Shown here one piece after another: positions 60,904 to 64,000 of a stretch of DNA of 64,000 nt. Both the position numbers and the translations under genes were made by a program. The stretch is taken from contig CAVVKW010000004.1 in assembly GCA_963749035.1 (NCBI GenBank), positions 496,001 through 560,000 of the forward strand, in the 5' to 3' direction. Source of the DNA: CAVVKW01 sp963749035 (lineage in GTDB: Bacteria; Verrucomicrobiota; Verrucomicrobiia; Chthoniobacterales; JAATET01). Each line of letters opens with the position of its first letter. Position 1 is the stretch's first letter. The notes beneath the pieces were generated by a model. It ran no database searches. It had not been told where the DNA came from and saw nothing but the letters and a program-made list of their open reading frames with translations.

Positions 60904-62130
60904 ATGCCGATGAGTCGAAGAATGAGAGAAGAGGAGTTGCCGCGGATGCGGCAACGCTACGTGGCGCGCAACCGGGAGGGGCGCACGCGCATGATTGACG
61001 AGGTGTGCGAGCAGTGGGGATACAGCCGCAAGCACGCAATCAAGTTGCTGGGAGCCAAGGCAGGATGGGGAGGAGATCCCGGGCGAACCAAGGGCCGCCC
61101 GGTTGACTATGGAGAGGAAGTCGCGGATGTCCTCTGGAAGATCTGGAAGGCGTCCGAGCAACCGTGCGGCAAGCGACTGGCGGCCATGCGCAAGCTCTGG
61201 TTGCCGTATTACGAGGCGAGATCGGGAAAGCTGAGCCGGAAGTTGAAGGAAAAGGTCCTGGCCATCAGCGCTGCCCAGATCGACCGTCTTCTAGCCGTGC
61301 GGAAGGTTCGAGCCGGGGCACGAGGTCGGAGCGGGACCAAGCCCGGAGGATTGCTCAAGAACGCGATCCCCATCCGCACGGATAACTGGGACATTGATCG
61401 TCCCGGATACCTGGAAGCCGACACGGTGGCCCACTGCGGCGGTTCACTCGAAGGAGACTTCGTGTGGAGCGTGACCTACACCGACATCCACAGTGGATGG
61501 ACGGCCAACCGAGCCGTCTGGAACAAGGGAGCCACCGGGATCGTGGCCGCCACCCGGGAAGTCGAAGCAGCCCTCCCCTTCGAGGTGCTCGGCTTCGACT
61601 GTGACAACGGCAGCGAGTTCTTGAACTGGCATCTGGTTCGTTACTTCCAAGAACGAAGCCGACCCGTGGGCTTCACCCGGTCCCGGCCCTACCACAAGGA
61701 TGACAACGGACACGTGGAGGAGAAGAACTGGACCCGGGTGCGTCAGCTCTTCGGCTACGATCGCTTCGGGGAACCCGAACTTTTGGACGGCATGAACTCG
61801 ATCTACCGGGAGATCTGGGAGCCGCTGCACAACTTCTTTCAACCCTCGATGAAACTCGTCTCCAAAGAACGTCACGGAGCCAAGATCAAGCGCCGTCACG
61901 ACCAACCCCGCACGCCCTGCGACCGATTACTCGAAAGCGAGCACGTCGACGCCAAAACCAAGGCCCAACTTCGCCAAGCGCGGGCCGCGTTCGATCCCTT
62001 CGCTCTCCACGAAGAACTTGAGCGCCGCCTCGGGCGCGTGCTGCATCTGGCGCTGCGTTCCAGTCGCCCTACGGGCTCCTTGCACTCCGCGCCAGATGCA
62101 GCACACTCACACCCAACCACGGTGTCATGA
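60904..62130 (+). CDS. Integrase-type (rve, DDE) transposase
   Basis: 408 residues. An N-terminal helix-turn-helix region (VCEQWGYSRKHAIKLLG, about 34-50) is followed by an rve catalytic core: first Asp in YLEADTVAHCGG (173), second in FDCDNGSEF (234, or 232), Glu in GHVEEKNW (272 or 273). The C-terminal 110 residues are basic. The stop codon lies inside the inner right repeat (62128-62130), showing how compact the element is. All three acidic residues are present, so it may be active. Confidence 0.9.
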   Translation: MPMSRRMREEELPRMRQRYVARNREGRTRMIDEVCEQWGYSRKHAIKLLGAKAGWGGDPGRTKGRPVDYGEEVADVLWKIWKASEQPCGKRLAAMRKLWLPYYEARSGKLSRKLKEKVLAISAAQIDRLLAVRKVRAGARGRSGTKPGGLLKNAIPIRTDNWDIDRPGYLEADTVAHCGGSLEGDFVWSVTYTDIHSGWTANRAVWNKGATGIVAATREVEAALPFEVLGFDCDNGSEFLNWHLVRYFQERSRPVGFTRSRPYHKDDNGHVEEKNWTRVRQLFGYDRFGEPELLDGMNSIYREIWEPLHNFFQPSMKLVSKERHGAKIKRRHDQPRTPCDRLLESEHVDAKTKAQLRQARAAFDPFALHEELERRLGRVLHLALRSSRPTGSLHSAPDAAHSHPTTVS

Positions 62131-62144
62131 CTTTTGAGTCAACG
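62120..62144 (-). repeat. Inner right inverted repeat of the insertion sequence
   Basis: CGGTGTCATGACTTTTGAG then TCAACG: the inverse of the inner left repeat with three mismatches. It contains the transposase stop codon. Confidence 0.82.
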
Positions 62145-62168
62145 ACCCCCTCCTTCCCGGCCCTCCCG

Positions 62169-62193
62169 GGTGTCATTTACTTTTGAGGCAACA
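62169..62193 (-). repeat. Outer right inverted repeat of the insertion sequence
   Basis: GGTGTCATTTACTTTTGAGG then CAACA: the inverse of the outer left repeat, 49 bases outside the inner right copy. The spacing differs from that on the left side (57). Confidence 0.85.
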
Positions 62194-62262
62194 AGTTCGA
62201 ACGCCGTGGGTCCCAGAGCCTTCTTGGCAACGGACCCAGGGACGGGGCCGGAGATCGGAACC

Positions 62263-63624
62263 TCAGAAGACAATCGAAGCGCGGCCGCCGACGACAAAAG
62301 CGTTTTCCAGGTCCCCGGTCGTGCCGGGCCGGATGATGTATTGGGCGTCCGGTTGCACGTGGAGCCACGGGGTGACCTCGATGTCGTAGGTCGCTTCGAG
62401 AACGATCTCGTAGCCGACCTCGCGTGATCCTTCGTCGAACAGGACCTGGGCGGCGTCGTGGGTCACGTCGGCGTATCCGAAGGCAATTCCGACGACGTCG
62501 TTGTCTCGAGTCGGGATCAGGCCCGTGTAGGCGAGGCCGGTGTCGAAATAGAATCCGACGAAGTTACGATCCTGAGGGGTGAAGCCGGCGCGGGCGAAGG
62601 CGTTAAGGCCTTCGTCGGAGGATTCGACGACCGTAACGGGTTCCTTGAAGGATTTTCCGTCCTTGCTGAGCGTCGGCGCCAACGAAGTTCGGGCGACACC
62701 CGGTTCGCGGTAGAGGGCTTGGTCGACGATTCCGTAGAAGCCGAAGTTGCCGCGGACCTCGTCGCCGGAACCGTTGGCGAGTTTGAACGAGTTCGTGTTG
62801 GCGAACCCGCCAAACTTGACTGTGCCGGGGAGGGGACAATCGTCCCAGCGGAACTGAGCTTCCGCGAGAAACGTTGCGCCGTTCTCTTCGTCGAGGCGCC
62901 AGCGGAAGCCGTGTCGATTAACGTCTTCGGCGAAAGGATTGCCCTGAAAGCCAGCGGCAAGGAAGCTAAACCAGTCCGTCGGATGGACCGCGAGGCGGGC
63001 TCCGAGCGTAGCCAGCGGGTATGCGGGGCCGCTGTTTGGCAGAGCCTCCGAGGCGAGGACGGGCCACCCGAACGTTCCGTTCAGGAACGTCCCGGCGGTG
63101 TCTGAAATGATAAATTCTTCGTCCGCGGAGAGCTGGCCGATGCGAAGGGAGATTCGATCATCGAGAAAACTCTGCTCCAGCCACAGCTCAAAAGCGCGAA
63201 GGGTATTAAATCCGGCAATGTTGCTAATCGTGAAGAGATTCCCGACCAGATCTTCGGATGCATCGCGTCCGGATAGCCAGAGCCAGCTCGAACGAAACGT
63301 TGCACCGGACCAACCAACGAACTTCTCAAGATCTAGATCGAGACCGAAGTCGAGAAGCCCGGTGTAGATCGCTCCCTGCTCGAGCCCGCCGTCAACGTTG
63401 CCCCAAACTTCCACCGCGTAGCCGCCGAAGAAATTTACTCCCCGATCTTCGAGAGTGGCTCGAACCCCTCCAAGGTCCCTGAAAGCGTAGTCACCCTCGA
63501 GCCACGGGGTGGTTCCGCTGGCGCTTCCGTCGATCTGTTCGTCGAAGAATTCCTCCTGGGCGAAGGCTGCGGTGGTCGTCAGACCGAGAATCAAGGTGGA
63601 GGAGAACAGGTGGCGGAATTTCAT
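62263..63624 (-). CDS. OprB-like carbohydrate porin
   Basis: 453 residues. Signal peptide (LFSSTLILGLTTTAAFA), then an OprB-type barrel: FFGGYAVEVWGNVDGGLEQG, LEKFVGWSGATFRSSWLWLSG, LRIGQLSADEEFI, VLASEALPNSGPAYPLATLG and TPWLHVQPDAQYIIRPGTTGD near the end, closing on IVF. The HVQPDxQxIxRPGGTG ending is shared with the porin at 54727, so they are paralogues with perhaps different sugar preference. Both end 3' close to mobile or repeat DNA; here the insertion sequence lies 69 bases beyond the stop. Confidence 0.88.
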   Translation of the reverse strand: MKFRHLFSSTLILGLTTTAAFAQEEFFDEQIDGSASGTTPWLEGDYAFRDLGGVRATLEDRGVNFFGGYAVEVWGNVDGGLEQGAIYTGLLDFGLDLDLEKFVGWSGATFRSSWLWLSGRDASEDLVGNLFTISNIAGFNTLRAFELWLEQSFLDDRISLRIGQLSADEEFIISDTAGTFLNGTFGWPVLASEALPNSGPAYPLATLGARLAVHPTDWFSFLAAGFQGNPFAEDVNRHGFRWRLDEENGATFLAEAQFRWDDCPLPGTVKFGGFANTNSFKLANGSGDEVRGNFGFYGIVDQALYREPGVARTSLAPTLSKDGKSFKEPVTVVESSDEGLNAFARAGFTPQDRNFVGFYFDTGLAYTGLIPTRDNDVVGIAFGYADVTHDAAQVLFDEGSREVGYEIVLEATYDIEVTPWLHVQPDAQYIIRPGTTGDLENAFVVGGRASIVF

Positions 63625-64000
63625 GAAGTGGATTGAATTAGTAAGAGACTGAGACTCAGTCGCAAAGGCGGAGCAGGGTTGTAGGTGGATCAGATGGACG
63701 ACGGCAAGTGAAAAGCTCCCCCCGGAACGAAGTTTTTGGCGAGGCTGACCAGGAGATGTCGGAGGTGAAAGTCCTTGGGTAGCGACAGGGTTTTAGAACG
63801 AGTTGGGTCGTGGTTCGTTTCGGCAGGATGATCGTTCCGGCAGAAATCCTCCATCGATTTGAAAATCCTCCGGCCTGGTCTCGTTATCCGGACGAGGGGG
63901 ATGACTCCGCGCTTCGAGAGGCGAGGGCGGGGTTGGTTGGAAATGGGCGACGTGATGCTCAGGTCCCGGCGGCCGGGTGCTCGCGAGATCGGGATACAAA
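63625..64000. other. Right-edge region, possible start of a plus-strand gene
   Basis: About 375 bases upstream of the porin. On the plus strand a frame from the ATG at 63828 stays open to the window edge (starting MIVPAEILHRFENPPAW), but its product resembles nothing I know, and the minus strand is open over the same stretch. I cannot decide whether either is real. Confidence 0.25.

Larger units (their letters stand above)
60809..62193 (+). mobile_element. Insertion sequence with doubled inverted ends
   Basis: 1385 bases. The outer ends are TGTTGCCTCAAAAGT... (60809-60832) and its inverse (62169-62193). A second, inner pair with nearly the same sequence lies at 60866-60890 and 62120-62144. 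It carries one integrase-type transposase gene on the plus strand. No matching target duplication was seen directly outside the outer ends. It sits between tRNA-Ala and a porin gene. Family: an rve/DDE element of the IS481/IS1202-like kind; the exact group was not determined. Confidence 0.85.

Noticed and set aside
60795..62205. Target-site duplication flanking the insertion sequence
   Set aside because: The bases just outside the outer ends (ACTTTCGCC on the left, AGTTCGAAC on the right) share only TTCG out of register; no convincing duplication.

Overview
This is a GC-rich bacterial chromosome segment. The gene content fits a Gram-negative member of the Verrucomicrobiota or a relative: a complete Mla lipid-transport operon, two OprB-like porins, a remnant of a PEP-CTERM sorting signal, a Y1 (REP-associated) transposase, CheB/CheR/PAS kinases and low-complexity repeats between genes. 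The phylum is inferred from gene content; the window contains no rRNA.

Layout. 1-6.7 kb: an AddB-like/AddA-like recombination nuclease-helicase pair (the first gene enters from outside the window) and upp. 6.7-8.2 kb: a decayed PEP-CTERM gene and a histidine kinase interrupted by an in-frame TAG. 8.4-16.8 kb: two divergent units for urate breakdown. The left one is uricase, an active ketosynthase, a catalytically dead ketosynthase, a membrane-anchored protein and a lipoprotein. The right one is OHCU decarboxylase, HIU hydrolase, allantoate amidohydrolase, allantoinase and a sulfotransferase. 16.8-17.1 kb: an inverted-repeat element with an internal 8-bp tandem array. 17.1-25.6 kb: flippase-like membrane protein, MauE/DoxX protein, GH5 glycosidase, metF, queA, a glycosidase-glycosyltransferase fusion and a HAD phosphatase. 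25.7-32.8 kb: aminotransferase, double-domain NDP kinase, APP1-type phosphatase, then mlaEFDCA. 33.3-41.9 kb: secreted coiled-coil protein, Y1 transposase with its own inverted repeats, EF-G, CstA-like carrier, DUF445 protein and a possible lysozyme-like protein. 42-44.6 kb: secreted propeller protein and secreted nuclease. 44.9-49.5 kb: a chemotaxis/kinase array cut by three in-frame stop codons. 49.7-54.6 kb: homoserine dehydrogenase, threonine synthase, PolX and a DUF2071 protein. 54.7-64 kb: porin, NxxGxxAF-repeat secreted protein, three-PAS hybrid kinase, tRNA-Ala(GGC), an insertion sequence with doubled ends, and a second porin.

Genes that act together: the right urate unit with uricase gives an unbroken route urate -> 5-hydroxyisourate -> OHCU -> allantoin -> allantoate -> ureido product. 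mlaE-F-D-C-A with the divergent APP1 phosphatase points to phospholipid traffic between the membranes. hom-thrC are translationally coupled for threonine synthesis.

The strongest oddity is that two separate sensor-kinase loci contain in-frame stop codons (TAG in one; TAA, TGA and TAA in the other) while the reading frame on both sides stays perfectly collinear and the homology continues across each stop. In the larger locus all three stops fall in linkers between folded domains. This could be in-situ gene fission, programmed readthrough or early decay.
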